NCBI GenBank assembly: GCA_041913905.1
Contig: JAYSEK010000002.1
Coordinates: 135,442-199,441 of the forward strand
Direction: 5' to 3'
Source: Roseateles_B sp041913905
Lineage (GTDB): Bacteria > Pseudomonadota > Gammaproteobacteria > Burkholderiales > Burkholderiaceae_C
DNA length: 64,000 nucleotides
Positions 15,645-24,345 of the stretch are shown piece by piece. The position numbers and the translations under genes were made by a program. A model generated the notes under the pieces. The model was given only the letters and a program-made list of their open reading frames with translations. It did no database searches and was not told the DNA's origin. Positions within the stretch are counted from its first letter, which is position 1. The number at the start of each line of letters is the position of its first letter.

Positions 15645-17714
15645 ATGACCCTGATGCCTCCTGCCCTGCTCAATCGCGAACAAGCCATCCTGGAATTCAA
15701 TGCCCGCGTGCTGGCCCAGGCGCAGCGGGCGGACGTGCCCTTGCTGGAGCGCCTGCGCTACGTGTGCATCGTGTCCTCCAACCTGGACGAGTTCTTCGAG
15801 GTGCGCTTTGCCGACATGCTGGACGCCGCCCGCGAGCCGGGCAGCCTGGTCAGCGATCGGGACATCGAACGCGTGGCGCGCGAGGCGCATGACCTGATCG
15901 ACCGCCAATACGGCGTCTTCAACGAGCAGCTCATCCCCATGCTGCGCGAGCAGGGCATCGTCATCCACAACCATGCCGAGCGTGACGAAGCCCAGCGGCA
16001 TTGGGTGTCGCGCTTCTTCGAGCGCGAGGTCAAGCCCTTGCTGGTGCCGGTGGGCCTGGACCCGGCGCACCCCTTTCCGCAGGTGGCCAACAAGTCCCTG
16101 CACTTCGTGGTGCGGCTGTCAGGCAAGGATGCCTTCGGCCGCGACAACCGCATTGCCATCGTCAAGGTGCCGCGGGTGCTGCCGCGCGTGATCAAGCTGC
16201 CGGCCGGCGTCAGCGGCGGCCGGCAGGTCTTCGTGCTGCTGACCAGCGTGATCCGCGCCCACCTGGAAGAGCTGTTCCCGGGGCGGCAGGTCGAGTCCTT
16301 CTCGCAGTTCCGCGTCACGCGGGACTCGGACCTGGAGGTGGATGAGGAGGAGGTGGCCAACCTGCGCCATGCGCTGCGCTCGGGCCTGACCACGCGCCAT
16401 TTCGGCCGCGCCGTGCGCCTGGAGGTGGTCAACACCTGCCCGGAAGAGCTGTCGCGCTTTCTGCTGGAGCAGTTCCAGCTGCCGCCCGCGGCTCTGTACC
16501 GCGTCAACGGGCCGGTGAACCTGGTGCGGCTCAATGAGCTGATCGACCTGACCGACGCGCCCGAACTGCGCTTCACGCCCTACGAGCCCGCCTGGCCGCA
16601 GGGCCGCCTGCCGCGCCAGAAGAGCTGCTTCGACAAGCTGCGCAAGGGCGACGTGCTGCTGCACCATCCCTTCGAGAGCTTCGAGCCCGTGGTGCAGTTC
16701 CTGCGCGAGGCGGTCGAGGATCCGGACGTGCTGGCCATCAAGCAGACCATCTACCGCACCGGCAGCCAGTCCGTGCTGATGGACCTGCTGATCGAGGCGG
16801 CCCGCCGCGGCAAGGAGGTGATGGCCGTCGTCGAGCTCAAGGCGCGCTTCGACGAGGAGGCCAACATCAACTGGGCGGAGCGCCTGGAGGCCGTGGGCGC
16901 CCAGGTGGTCTACGGCATCGTGGGGCTCAAGACGCACGCCAAGATGCTGCTGGTGACGCGCCGCGAGGGCAAGCCCGGCAAGCCGGACGGCAAGCATGTG
17001 CTGCGCCGCTATGCGCATCTCTCCACCGGCAACTACAACCCCCGCACGGCGCGGCTCTATACCGATATCGGCTGCCTGACGGCCGATCCCGAGCTGACGG
17101 CGGACATCGACAGCGTCTTCCGGCAGCTGGCCTCGCTGGGCAAGGCCCGCCCGGCCCGGCGCCTGCTGCTGGCGCCGTTCCACATGCATGAACGCATGGT
17201 GGAGTACCTGGCGCGGGTGGAGCAGTCGGCCCGCGAGGGCAAGACGGCGCGCGTGGTGCTCAAGGTCAATGCGCTGACCGACGCCGGCCTGATCCAGGCC
17301 CTGCTGCGCTGCGGCCAGGCCGGGGCGGACGTCGACCTCATCGTGCGCGGCGCCTGCATGCTGCCGCCGCAAATGCCGGGCATCTCGGACCGCATCCGCG
17401 TGCGCTCGGTGGTCGGGCGCTTCCTGGAGCATTCGCGGGTCAGCTACTTCCGCTGGGGCGAGGGCGAGGAGGACGAAGCCCTCTACCTCTCCAGCGCCGA
17501 CTGGATGAGCCGCAACATGTTCCGCCGCATCGAGGTGGCCTGGCCGGTGCTGGACGCGAAGCTGCGCCAGCGCGTCATCGATGAGACCCTGCAGCCCTAT
17601 CTGCACGACAGCCTGGACGCCTGGGAGCAGCTGCCGGATGGGCACTACCGTCGCGTCGAAGGACCGGGTGTGAGCGCCCAGCAGGCCTTGATGCGCCGCT
17701 ACGCCATCGACTGA
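15645..17714 (+). CDS. ppk1: Polyphosphate kinase 1
   Basis: 689 residues, full length. It reversibly transfers the gamma-phosphate of ATP to polyphosphate, at the membrane periphery. The N-terminal domain begins NREQAILEFNARVLAQA and has the SSNLDEFFEVRF signature. The phospholipase-D-like catalytic domain has KQTIYRTG, the autophosphorylated His in GLKTHAKMLLV, STGNYNPRTARLYTD, and YLSSADWMSRNMFRRIE near the end. The start ATG 15645-15647 follows GTGGGGG. It is convergent with ppx, which degrades the product, so synthesis and breakdown genes face each other across 75 bp. Confidence 0.98.
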   Translation: MTLMPPALLNREQAILEFNARVLAQAQRADVPLLERLRYVCIVSSNLDEFFEVRFADMLDAAREPGSLVSDRDIERVAREAHDLIDRQYGVFNEQLIPMLREQGIVIHNHAERDEAQRHWVSRFFEREVKPLLVPVGLDPAHPFPQVANKSLHFVVRLSGKDAFGRDNRIAIVKVPRVLPRVIKLPAGVSGGRQVFVLLTSVIRAHLEELFPGRQVESFSQFRVTRDSDLEVDEEEVANLRHALRSGLTTRHFGRAVRLEVVNTCPEELSRFLLEQFQLPPAALYRVNGPVNLVRLNELIDLTDAPELRFTPYEPAWPQGRLPRQKSCFDKLRKGDVLLHHPFESFEPVVQFLREAVEDPDVLAIKQTIYRTGSQSVLMDLLIEAARRGKEVMAVVELKARFDEEANINWAERLEAVGAQVVYGIVGLKTHAKMLLVTRREGKPGKPDGKHVLRRYAHLSTGNYNPRTARLYTDIGCLTADPELTADIDSVFRQLASLGKARPARRLLLAPFHMHERMVEYLARVEQSAREGKTARVVLKVNALTDAGLIQALLRCGQAGADVDLIVRGACMLPPQMPGISDRIRVRSVVGRFLEHSRVSYFRWGEGEEDEALYLSSADWMSRNMFRRIEVAWPVLDAKLRQRVIDETLQPYLHDSLDAWEQLPDGHYRRVEGPGVSAQQALMRRYAID

Positions 17715-17765
17715 GGACGCCGGTCGGTCGCGGCAGGCCGCATGGGATCAGGCTTGCAGCGTCAT

Positions 17766-17807
17766 GTCTGCAGGTTCACGTCTGCAGGTTCACGTCTGCA
17801 GGCTCAG
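17766..17807. repeat. 14-bp tandem repeat, 3 copies, spanning the ppx stop codon
   Basis: GTCTGCAGGTTCAC occurs exactly at 17766-17779 and 17780-17793. A third copy with two changes follows at 17794-17807. The ppx stop (17790-17792) lies inside copy 2, so the last two residues of Ppx and its 3' end are made of repeat. It lies between the convergent ppk and ppx genes. Confidence 0.95.
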
Positions 17808-19328
17808 GTGGAGGCGGCCCAGCTTGCGCCAGGCCTCCAGTTCCTCATTGAGCAGGTAGAGGGCGCGCGGGTGCGCCTCGGCCCAGCCCGGGGCCATGTG
17901 GACCGTCACGCGGTCTCCTTCGCGCTGCAGGCGCATGCAGCCCGGGGCGACGGGCTGGCGTGCATGGCACTTGATCAGCGCCAGGCGCAGCGCTAGCAGC
18001 TGCCACAGCAGGCTTTCATCCTGCAGCTCCTGCTCCAGCTTGCGCAGGCCGCCGCGCTGGCCCAGGGCCAGGTCGCCCAGGCGGCGCAGCTGGTTCTGCG
18101 AGAAGCCGGGTGCGTCCACATGGGCCAGCAGGTAGGCGCTGTGCCGGTGGTGGTCGTGGTGCGAGACCATCATGCCGATCTCATGCAGCCTGGCCGCCCA
18201 GCCCAGCTCGCGCTGGCGCTCGCGGTCGGCCTTGGGCTGGAGCTGCTGGTAGAGCTGGAGGGTCAGGTCTTGCACGCGCTGGGCCTGTTCGGTGTCTACG
18301 CCGAAGCGCAGCTGCAATGCGGCGACGGACTGGTCGCGCATGTCCCGGGCGCGGCTGGGCTCGCCGTGGCTGGCCTGCAGGCGTTCGGCCAGGTCGAAGA
18401 CCACGCCCTGGCGCAGCGCGCCCTTGGCCGGCTGCAGGCGCTCGATCTGGAACTGGCTCAGCAGGGTGTAGAGAATGCACAGGCCGCCCCCGACCACGGC
18501 GCGGCGATCGTCCTTGAGGCCGGGCAGGTCCAGCGCATTCATGTGGCCGGCTGCCAGGCAGCGTTCGATGCACCAGCGCAGCGCTTCGGGCGTGATGCTG
18601 CCGTCGGTCACGCCGCTGGCGGCCAGCAGCTGCGAGACCGCGCCCACCGTGCCCGACGAGCCCAGTGCTTCCTGCCAGACGGGCTGCGAACGCTCGCGGG
18701 CGAAGAGGTTCAGCGCCTCCTCCAGCTCGGCGCCTGCGGCCACCTGGGCGGCGCGAAAGGCCTCGGGCGTGAAGCGCCCCTCGGGGAAGTAGCGCAGCGA
18801 CAGGCTGACGCTGCCGATCTGGAAGGACTCGGCCTTCAGCGGCTTGCGGCCCAGGCCCAGGATCATTTCGGTGGAGCGGCCGCCGATGTCGATCACCAGC
18901 CGCGGGCGGTCCGAGGGCTGCAGCCGCGCCACGCCGGCAAAGATGAGCCGGGCTTCTTCGCGGCCCGAGATGACTTCGATGCCATGCCCCAGGGTCTTCT
19001 GCGCCAGCTCCAGGAAGGCGTTGCGATTGCGCGCCTCGCGCAGGGTCTGCGTGGCCACAGCCCGGACGCGGGTGCCGGGGAACTCCCGCAGGTGTTCGGC
19101 GAAGCCGGTCAGGCAGTCGAGGCCGCGCTGCATGGCCTCGTCGGTGAGCATGCAGTCGCCGTCCAGGCCGGCCCCCAGGCGGACCGTCTTCTTGAGGTAG
19201 AGCCGGCGCTTGTACTGGCCGCGGTGCAACTGGGCGATCTCCAGGCGGAAGCTGTTGGAGCCCATGTCGATGGCGGCCAGGGCATCGCCGGCCACGGCGG
19301 GCGAGGAATCGGAGCGGAGCGCGTTCAT
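17790..19328 (-). CDS. ppx: Exopolyphosphatase / Ppx-GppA phosphatase
   Basis: 512 residues. It releases terminal phosphate from polyphosphate (or from pppGpp in GppA members). The ASKHA-fold motifs are AIDMGSNSFRLEI near residue 18, the phosphate loop in DIGGRSTEMILG, and GSSGTVGAV; a C-terminal HD-like helical domain has HEIGMMVSHHDHHRHSAYL. The start is the ATG 19326-19328 (MNALRSDSS). It is convergent with ppk1 and divergent from the ZIP transporter gene. The coding strand holds one exact GCAAGACCTGACCC word (18260-18273), read as QDLT with a rare CAA codon. The stop codon lies inside a 14-bp tandem repeat. Confidence 0.95.
   Translation of the reverse strand: MNALRSDSSPAVAGDALAAIDMGSNSFRLEIAQLHRGQYKRRLYLKKTVRLGAGLDGDCMLTDEAMQRGLDCLTGFAEHLREFPGTRVRAVATQTLREARNRNAFLELAQKTLGHGIEVISGREEARLIFAGVARLQPSDRPRLVIDIGGRSTEMILGLGRKPLKAESFQIGSVSLSLRYFPEGRFTPEAFRAAQVAAGAELEEALNLFARERSQPVWQEALGSSGTVGAVSQLLAASGVTDGSITPEALRWCIERCLAAGHMNALDLPGLKDDRRAVVGGGLCILYTLLSQFQIERLQPAKGALRQGVVFDLAERLQASHGEPSRARDMRDQSVAALQLRFGVDTEQAQRVQDLTLQLYQQLQPKADRERQRELGWAARLHEIGMMVSHHDHHRHSAYLLAHVDAPGFSQNQLRRLGDLALGQRGGLRKLEQELQDESLLWQLLALRLALIKCHARQPVAPGCMRLQREGDRVTVHMAPGWAEAHPRALYLLNEELEAWRKLGRLHLSLQT
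18260..18273 (-). repeat. GCAAGACCTGACCC word, copy in ppx (sense)
   Basis: Exact match on the minus strand, read in ppx as Gln-Asp-Leu-Thr with CAA for Gln; neighbouring Gln codons are CAG. Confidence 0.9.
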
Positions 19329-19512
19329 GGCGCCGCATTGTCGGGGCGGATGCCCTGTGTCTTTGTGTAAGCCTGTGGCATTTGTGGCGGTCTGCGCGAT
19401 CGGCGGCATGCCCGGCCTGGCAAGCCGTGACCGATGCGACCCCTCCACCGTGCGCCCACATCCTGCAGGGCCTTGACCAGGTCTGAGACAATCCGCCCAT
19501 GTGCAAACCCTG

Positions 19513-19541
19513 AAGGCGCGCCACCCCGGTGCGCCTTTTGT
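19513..19541 (+). terminator. Terminator-like hairpin in the leader of the ZIP transporter gene
   Basis: AAGGCGC (19513-19519) pairs with GCGCCTT (19531-19537), with further CC/GG pairing in the 11-base loop, followed by TTGTTGT. It sits 40 bases before the ZIP start. A four-codon reading frame (ATG TGC AAA CCC TGA, 19499-19513) directly precedes it, and a weak -10-like GACAAT lies at 19487-19492. It may be an attenuator, or the end of a very short RNA. Confidence 0.5.
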
Positions 19542-19580
19542 TGTCGTGCGCCGGAGATCGCGGCGCGCCACGCCTCACGC

Positions 19581-20351
19581 ATGACCCTGACCTACATCCT
19601 GCTCGCGACCTTTGTGGGCGGCCTGCTCTCCGTGCTGATCGCCGCCAGCCTGACGGTGGCCCTGCTGGGCCGCCTGGTGCGGCACCTGGTCAGCCTGTCC
19701 ACCGGCGTGCTGCTGGCCACGGCCTTGCTGCATGTGCTGCCCGAGGCCTTCGAGCGCCAGGCCAGCCCGCATGCGCTTTTCATGACGCTGCTGGGCGGGC
19801 TGATGTTCTTCTTCCTGCTGGAGAAGGCCGAGCTCTATCGCCACACCCACCACCACGAGGGCGACGGCCATCACCACCATCACCATTTCGATGCGGAGCA
19901 GGCGGGGCGGGGCGGCCTGTCCGTGCTGGTGGGCGACAGCATCCACAACTTCTGCGACGGCCTGATCATCGCCGCGGCCTTCCTGGCCGACCAGCACCTG
20001 GGCTGGGTCACGGCGGCGGCCATCATCGCCCATGAGATCCCGCAGGAGGTGGGCGACTACATCGTGCTGCTCAACGCCGGCTTCAGCCGCGGCAAGGCCT
20101 TGCTGTTCAACGCCCTGTCCGGCCTGGCTGCGGTGGCTGGCGGATTGCTGGGCTATTTCATCGTCGGGCCTTGGGAATCGCTGTTCCCCTACCTGCTGGT
20201 GCTGGCGTCCAGCAGCTTCATCTACGTCGCGGTGGCGGACCTCATCCCCCAGCTGCAGCGCCGCCTGCCCTGGCGCGAAACGGCCGCCCAGCTCTTCTGG
20301 CTGGCCGCGGGCATGGGCTTCATCGTGCTGGTGCTGGGCGGTCGCCACTGA
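19581..20351 (+). CDS. ZIP-family divalent metal transporter
   Basis: 256 residues with about 8 membrane helices. ZIP proteins import zinc or related divalent cations into the cytoplasm. Helix 4 has the metal-site DSIHNFCDG and helix 5 has HEIPQEVGD, both hallmark motifs of the binuclear site. The cytoplasmic loop between helices 3 and 4 is rich in His, with a run of six His after GDG. The start ATG 19581-19583 lacks a strong ribosome-binding site; the leader contains a terminator-like hairpin. Metal specificity cannot be told from the sequence. Confidence 0.93.
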   Translation: MTLTYILLATFVGGLLSVLIAASLTVALLGRLVRHLVSLSTGVLLATALLHVLPEAFERQASPHALFMTLLGGLMFFFLLEKAELYRHTHHHEGDGHHHHHHFDAEQAGRGGLSVLVGDSIHNFCDGLIIAAAFLADQHLGWVTAAAIIAHEIPQEVGDYIVLLNAGFSRGKALLFNALSGLAAVAGGLLGYFIVGPWESLFPYLLVLASSSFIYVAVADLIPQLQRRLPWRETAAQLFWLAAGMGFIVLVLGGRH

Positions 20352-20381
20352 CCGCCAAGGGGCGTGAATGGGCCATGAAGA

Positions 20382-20402
20382 AGCCCGCCTCCGGGGCGGG
20401 CT
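20382..20402. terminator. Bidirectional terminator between ZIP and universal stress genes
   Basis: AGCCCGCC (20382-20389) pairs with GGCGGGCT (20395-20402) around a 5-base loop between two convergent genes. A short TTCTTC run follows on the minus strand only. Confidence 0.7.
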
Positions 20403-20424
20403 GTTCAGGGCCGGTCGCGCGGGT

Positions 20425-20859
20425 TTAACGCACGACGAGCACCGGGATGGTCGAGTGCGTCAGCACCTTCTGGGTTTCGCTGCCCAGCAGCAGGGCCTGG
20501 ACCCCGCGGCGGCCATGCGAGGCCATCACCACTAGGTCGGCATCCACGCGCTTGGCGTGCTCGATGATGGCTTCCCAGGGGTGCAGTGCCTCGACGCTGT
20601 GTGCCTCGGCGGGCACGCCTGCCTTCTCGGCCGCGGCCAGCACGGTCCTCAGCCGGGACTGGGCGATGCGTTCCTGGGCGTCGTAGAACTCCTGCGGCGG
20701 CGTCGGCTGCATCTCGGACACCGCGCTGTAGGGGAAGGGCTCCTTGATGCTCACCGCGAAGATCTGCGAACCCAGCGCCTTGGCCAGGGCCAGGGCCTGG
20801 TCCAGGGCCTTGGCGGTGATGTCGGAACCATCGGTCGGAACAATGATGCGCTTGTACAT
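20425..20859 (-). CDS. Universal stress protein (UspA family)
   Basis: 144 residues, one Usp domain. It starts MYKRIIVPTDGS and has the ATP-binding pattern Gly-x2-Gly-x9-Gly-Ser in ASHGRRGVQALLLGSETQKVL. ATP-binding members form dimers and raise survival under growth arrest and oxidative stress. The start ATG 20857-20859 follows AGGAGGCTCGC, a strong ribosome-binding site. It has its own promoter region, separate from the sulfurtransferase gene upstream (about 190 bp gap). Confidence 0.95.
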   Translation of the reverse strand: MYKRIIVPTDGSDITAKALDQALALAKALGSQIFAVSIKEPFPYSAVSEMQPTPPQEFYDAQERIAQSRLRTVLAAAEKAGVPAEAHSVEALHPWEAIIEHAKRVDADLVVMASHGRRGVQALLLGSETQKVLTHSTIPVLVVR

Positions 20860-21051
20860 GCGAGCCTCCTTTGAGCTGATCCAGAGAGCCTTGGGTGAAG
20901 ACCTTGCCGGCCCCCGCCAGCGCCGCTTTGGGCCGCTGCCGGAGTCCGATCCTGATGCACAGTGTTGCTGCTCAGTAGGCCGCCGCCCTTGCGTCATGTC
21001 AAGACTCCCGCCTGCATGGCCGAGGCGGCGTCAGGGGCTCGGGGCCGGGTC

Positions 21052-21906
21052 TCAACCCTGGGCCACGGGACGGCGCGGGTCGGCCGACCATTCGCTCCAA
21101 GAACCGGGGTAGAGGCGTGAGCCCGGCAGCCCGGCATGTTCCATGGCCAGCAGGTTGTGGCAGGCGGTGACGCCCGAGCCGCACTGGTGCACGACTTCGG
21201 ACGCGGCGAAAGGCGGCAGCAGGGCCTCGAACTCGGCGCGCAGCTGTTCGGCCGGCTTGAAGCGGCCGTCGCCCTGCAGGTTGTCCTTGAAGAAGCGGTT
21301 CAGGGCGCCGGGGATGTGGCCGGCCTGCTTGTCCAGGGGCTCGACCTCACCGCGGAAACGTTCGCCGGCACGGGCATCCAGCAGTCGTACGCGCCCCAGG
21401 CTGGATTGCAGGGCGTCGGCGTTGATCGATGGAGCGATGGAGGCACTGGCCTGGAAGCGGCCGGGCCGGGCCTGTGGCGGCTCCGTGCTCAGGGCGCCGC
21501 CGGCCGCCTGCCAGGCCGCCAGGCCGCCATCCAGCACGGCCACGGCCTCATGGCCCAGCCAGCGCAGCATCCACCACAGGCGGGCGGCGTACATGCCACC
21601 TTGGCCGTCGTAGGCCACCACCTGCATGCCCGGCTCCAGTCCGAGGGCGGCCAGGCGCTGCGCAAAGCCGGCCGGTTCAGGCAAGGGATGGCGTCCGGTG
21701 AAGACCTGACCCTCGCCGGCCTTGGGGCCGCTCAAGTCGCGGTCCAGGTGGAGGTAATGGGCGCCGGGCAGATGGCCTTGCGCATAGGCGCGCTCGCCGG
21801 CGGTGCCGTCCGCCAGGTCGAAGCTGAGGTCGAGCAGCAGCAGCGGGCGGGCGGCGCCCATCAGGGCTTGCAGATCCTGGGCACTGATCAGGGTGGTGTG
21901 GCTCAT
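21052..21906 (-). CDS. Two-domain rhodanese: thiosulfate/3-mercaptopyruvate sulfurtransferase
   Basis: 284 residues with two rhodanese domains. The N-terminal inactive domain holds LLLLDLSFDL and YDGQGGMYAARLWW. The C-terminal active domain holds LLDARAGERFRGE, AGHIPGALN and the catalytic Cys242 in the loop CGSGVTA. That loop fits the mercaptopyruvate/SseA-like subgroup. It moves sulfane sulfur from donors to thiol acceptors or cyanide. The start ATG 21904-21906 overlaps the stop of the upstream EamA gene by 4 bp (ATGA). An AAGACCTGACCCT word lies at 21701-21713. Confidence 0.92.
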   Translation of the reverse strand: MSHTTLISAQDLQALMGAARPLLLLDLSFDLADGTAGERAYAQGHLPGAHYLHLDRDLSGPKAGEGQVFTGRHPLPEPAGFAQRLAALGLEPGMQVVAYDGQGGMYAARLWWMLRWLGHEAVAVLDGGLAAWQAAGGALSTEPPQARPGRFQASASIAPSINADALQSSLGRVRLLDARAGERFRGEVEPLDKQAGHIPGALNRFFKDNLQGDGRFKPAEQLRAEFEALLPPFAASEVVHQCGSGVTACHNLLAMEHAGLPGSRLYPGSWSEWSADPRRPVAQG

Positions 21907-22811
21907 GATTCGGTGGCGCTGTGGGGACTGTCGGACGGAATGCTGCGGCTGCGCAGCAGCGTGGCGGCGAAGCCCGCGCCGATGATCAGCAGCATGCCCA
22001 GTATCGCAGCCAGCTGCAGCGGCTCCTCGAATATCCAGACGCCGTAGAGGCAGGAGAAGACGATGCCCAGGTACTGCAGGCTGGCGTTGACCAGGGTCTT
22101 GCCCCGGCGGTAGGCCGCCGTCATCAGCAGCTGCGCCGTGGTGGCGAGCAGGCCCACGGCCAGCAGCAAGCCCAGGCCGCGTGCCGTGTGTGCATGCCAG
22201 ACCGTTGGCTGATGCCACTGCTCGGCCCAGTGCACCAGCGCGCCGGCCAGCGCGCCGGCCAGCGAGAAGTAGAAGACGATGCGGTACTCGGGTTCGCCCG
22301 CACGGCCCAGGGCCGTGACCTGCAGGTAGGCCATGGCCGCCAGCGTGCCCGCCAGCAGCCCGGCCAGGCCATACCAGGCCTGCTCCTGATGCATGCTGGG
22401 TCGCAGCACCAGGGCTACGCCCAGGAAGCCGGCCAGCACACAGGCGACCAGGCGGCCATCCACGCGCCGGCTCACCATCAGCACGCTGCCGCCGATCAGG
22501 AACAGGGCCATCCAGACCGAGGACATGTAGTTCAGGGTCATGGCCGTGGGCAGGGGCAGCTTGCCGATGGCATAGAACCACAGCAGGAGGGCGGTCACGC
22601 CCGTCAGGCTGCGCCAGAAATGCATGGCCGGCACGGCGGTGCGCAGGCTCAGCCCGCGAGCCAGGACCAGACCCGTGACCATGGCCACGCCGATGAGGCC
22701 GCGGTACATGACGATCTCTCCTGCGCTGTAGTCGCTCGAGGCCAGCTTGACGCAGACCCCCATGGTGGCGAAGAGCAGGGTGGCCAGGGTCATCATCAGG
22801 GAAGCGGGCAT
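21903..22811 (-). CDS. EamA/DMT-family transporter
   Basis: 302 residues with about 10 predicted membrane helices arranged as two EamA repeats (for example TLLFATMGVCVKLA in the first and LVNASLQYLGIVFSCLYGVWIFEEPL in the second). Family members export metabolites or amino acids; the substrate here is unknown. The start ATG is at 22809-22811. It is translationally coupled to the sulfurtransferase gene. One could suspect export of a sulfur metabolite, but that is only a guess from the pairing. Confidence 0.88.
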   Translation of the reverse strand: MPASLMMTLATLLFATMGVCVKLASSDYSAGEIVMYRGLIGVAMVTGLVLARGLSLRTAVPAMHFWRSLTGVTALLLWFYAIGKLPLPTAMTLNYMSSVWMALFLIGGSVLMVSRRVDGRLVACVLAGFLGVALVLRPSMHQEQAWYGLAGLLAGTLAAMAYLQVTALGRAGEPEYRIVFYFSLAGALAGALVHWAEQWHQPTVWHAHTARGLGLLLAVGLLATTAQLLMTAAYRRGKTLVNASLQYLGIVFSCLYGVWIFEEPLQLAAILGMLLIIGAGFAATLLRSRSIPSDSPHSATES

Positions 22812-22881
22812 TGTGGGGCGGCGACGAAGGAGTGGGAGGAAGATGGCAGGACGAAGGGGGCGCAGGATACCGGCAAAGAAA

Positions 22882-22923
22882 AACCGCCCAGGGCACGGGG
22901 CCGTTGGGCGGTTCGTGGACGCC
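22882..22923 (-). terminator. Intrinsic terminator after the Rieske oxygenase gene
   Basis: AACCGCCCA (22882-22890) pairs with TGGGCGGTT (22915-22923). On the minus strand the stem is followed directly by TTTTTCTTT. It lies 17 bases past the stop of the Rieske gene. Confidence 0.85.
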
Positions 22924-22940
22924 GAGGCGCCGGGGTCTCG

Positions 22941-24047
22941 TCAGAATTTCATTTCGCGGCGATACCACTCGTGGAAGTGCTTCATGCCGTCTTCCATGGG
23001 GCTCTGGTAGGGGCCGACCTCGTTGTCGCCGCGGTCCATCAGGGCCTTGCGGCCCCAGTCCATGCGCAGCGCGATCTCGTCGTCCTCGATGCAGGTCTCC
23101 ATGTAGGCGGCCTGGTTGGCTTCGACGAACTCGCGTTCGAAGGCCGCGATTTCCTCGGGGTAATAGAACTCGACGATGTTGGTCGTCTTCTGCGGGCCCT
23201 TGGGATGCAGCGTGGAAACCACCAGCACATGCGGGTACCACTCGACCATGATGTGCGGGTACAGCGTCAGCCAGATCGCGCCCTGCTCGGGGGGCTGGCC
23301 GTTGCGGAAGCCCAGCACCTGCTCGTGCCACTTCTTGTAGACCGGCGAGCCGGGCGTCCTGAGGTCCTTGTGGATGCCCACGGTCTGCACCGAATGGTTG
23401 CTGCCGAACTCCCAGGCGAGGTCATCGCAGGTCACGAACTGGCCCAGGCCGGGGTGGAAGGGCCCGACGTGGTAGTCCTCCAGGTAGACCTCGATGAAGG
23501 TCTTCCAGTTGTAGTCGCATTCGTGCACGTGGACCTTGTCCAGCACGTAGCCGTTGAAGTCCAGGTCCCGGGCCTTGGCGATGCGGGAAAGCTCGCCGGC
23601 GATGTCCCGCCCGTTGTCCTCGAACAGCAGGCCGTTCCATTCGCGCAGCTTGTAGCGGTTCAGGTGCTGGCAGGGGTCGTGGTCGAAATGCGGGGCGCCG
23701 ATCAGCGTGCCCCTGAGGTCGTAGGTCCAGCGGTGCAGCGGACAGACGATGTTGCTCCTGGTGTTGCCGCGGCCGCGCAGCATCACGGCCTGCCGGTGCC
23801 GGCAGACGTTGGAGATCAGCTCGATGCCTTCGGGCGTGCGCACCAGGGCGCGGCCTTCACCTTCCTGGGGCAGGGCGTGGTAGTCGCCGACCTCGGGCAC
23901 GCTCAGGGCATGGCCGAGGTAGCGCGGGCCGGGCTGGAAGATGAGTTCGAGTTCCCTGCGGAACAAGCCCTCGTCGAAATAGGAGGAAACGGGCAGCTGG
24001 GTGATGCTGCTGTCAAGCGCTGAGAGAGTGAGGCTCAGGTCGGACAT
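22941..24047 (-). CDS. Rieske [2Fe-2S] ring-hydroxylating-type oxygenase, alpha subunit
   Basis: 368 residues. The N-terminal Rieske domain ligates the cluster through CRH (NVCRHRQAVML) and CPLH (IVCPLHRWTYD). The C-terminal SRPBCC-type catalytic domain has EVYLEDYHVGPFHPGLGQF, with the Asp-x2-His-x4-His pattern of a mononuclear iron site. Such enzymes hydroxylate aromatics or quaternary amines, or demethylate, using electrons from a separate reductase. No reductase, ferredoxin or beta subunit lies nearby, and the substrate is unknown. The start is the ATG 24045-24047; upstream residues in frame do not fit the family. It has its own terminator. Confidence 0.92.
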   Translation of the reverse strand: MSDLSLTLSALDSSITQLPVSSYFDEGLFRRELELIFQPGPRYLGHALSVPEVGDYHALPQEGEGRALVRTPEGIELISNVCRHRQAVMLRGRGNTRSNIVCPLHRWTYDLRGTLIGAPHFDHDPCQHLNRYKLREWNGLLFEDNGRDIAGELSRIAKARDLDFNGYVLDKVHVHECDYNWKTFIEVYLEDYHVGPFHPGLGQFVTCDDLAWEFGSNHSVQTVGIHKDLRTPGSPVYKKWHEQVLGFRNGQPPEQGAIWLTLYPHIMVEWYPHVLVVSTLHPKGPQKTTNIVEFYYPEEIAAFEREFVEANQAAYMETCIEDDEIALRMDWGRKALMDRGDNEVGPYQSPMEDGMKHFHEWYRREMKF

Positions 24048-24345
24048 GATCCAAGAGGGTCTCCAAGAAACCAATGTCAACCCCCCGGGCCCGTCATCAG
24101 GGCGGTTGCATCAGATGCGAGGCCGGGTTTGTGTCAAAAAGCCCGGCTGATCGCAGGGCGATCCCGGGCTCCCGAGGTCCGCGCCCACTTGGGGCGACGG
24201 GCGAGGGCGGGATTGTACCCGGGCTGCGGCAGGGTCGTTCGATGAGCAGGATCAGGCCTCAGGGACTTTCCTGGTTACATTGCTCCAGCCCCGCCCCGTT
24301 CGGGGCATGCGGGCGCCCCACTACAATGCCGTTTTTGCATTTTTT
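24048..24345. promoter_or_regulatory. Divergent control region between the Rieske gene and xseB, with a candidate xseB promoter
   Basis: A non-coding gap of 298 bp. Near its right end TACAAT (24322-24327) is a near-consensus -10 box, 18 bp before the xseB ATG. A weak TTCGGG (24299-24304) at 17-bp spacing may be the -35. The 5' leader would be only about 12 bases. A hairpin GCCGGG...CCCGGC (about 24122-24150) lies nearer the Rieske gene. I see nothing else of note. Confidence 0.55.
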
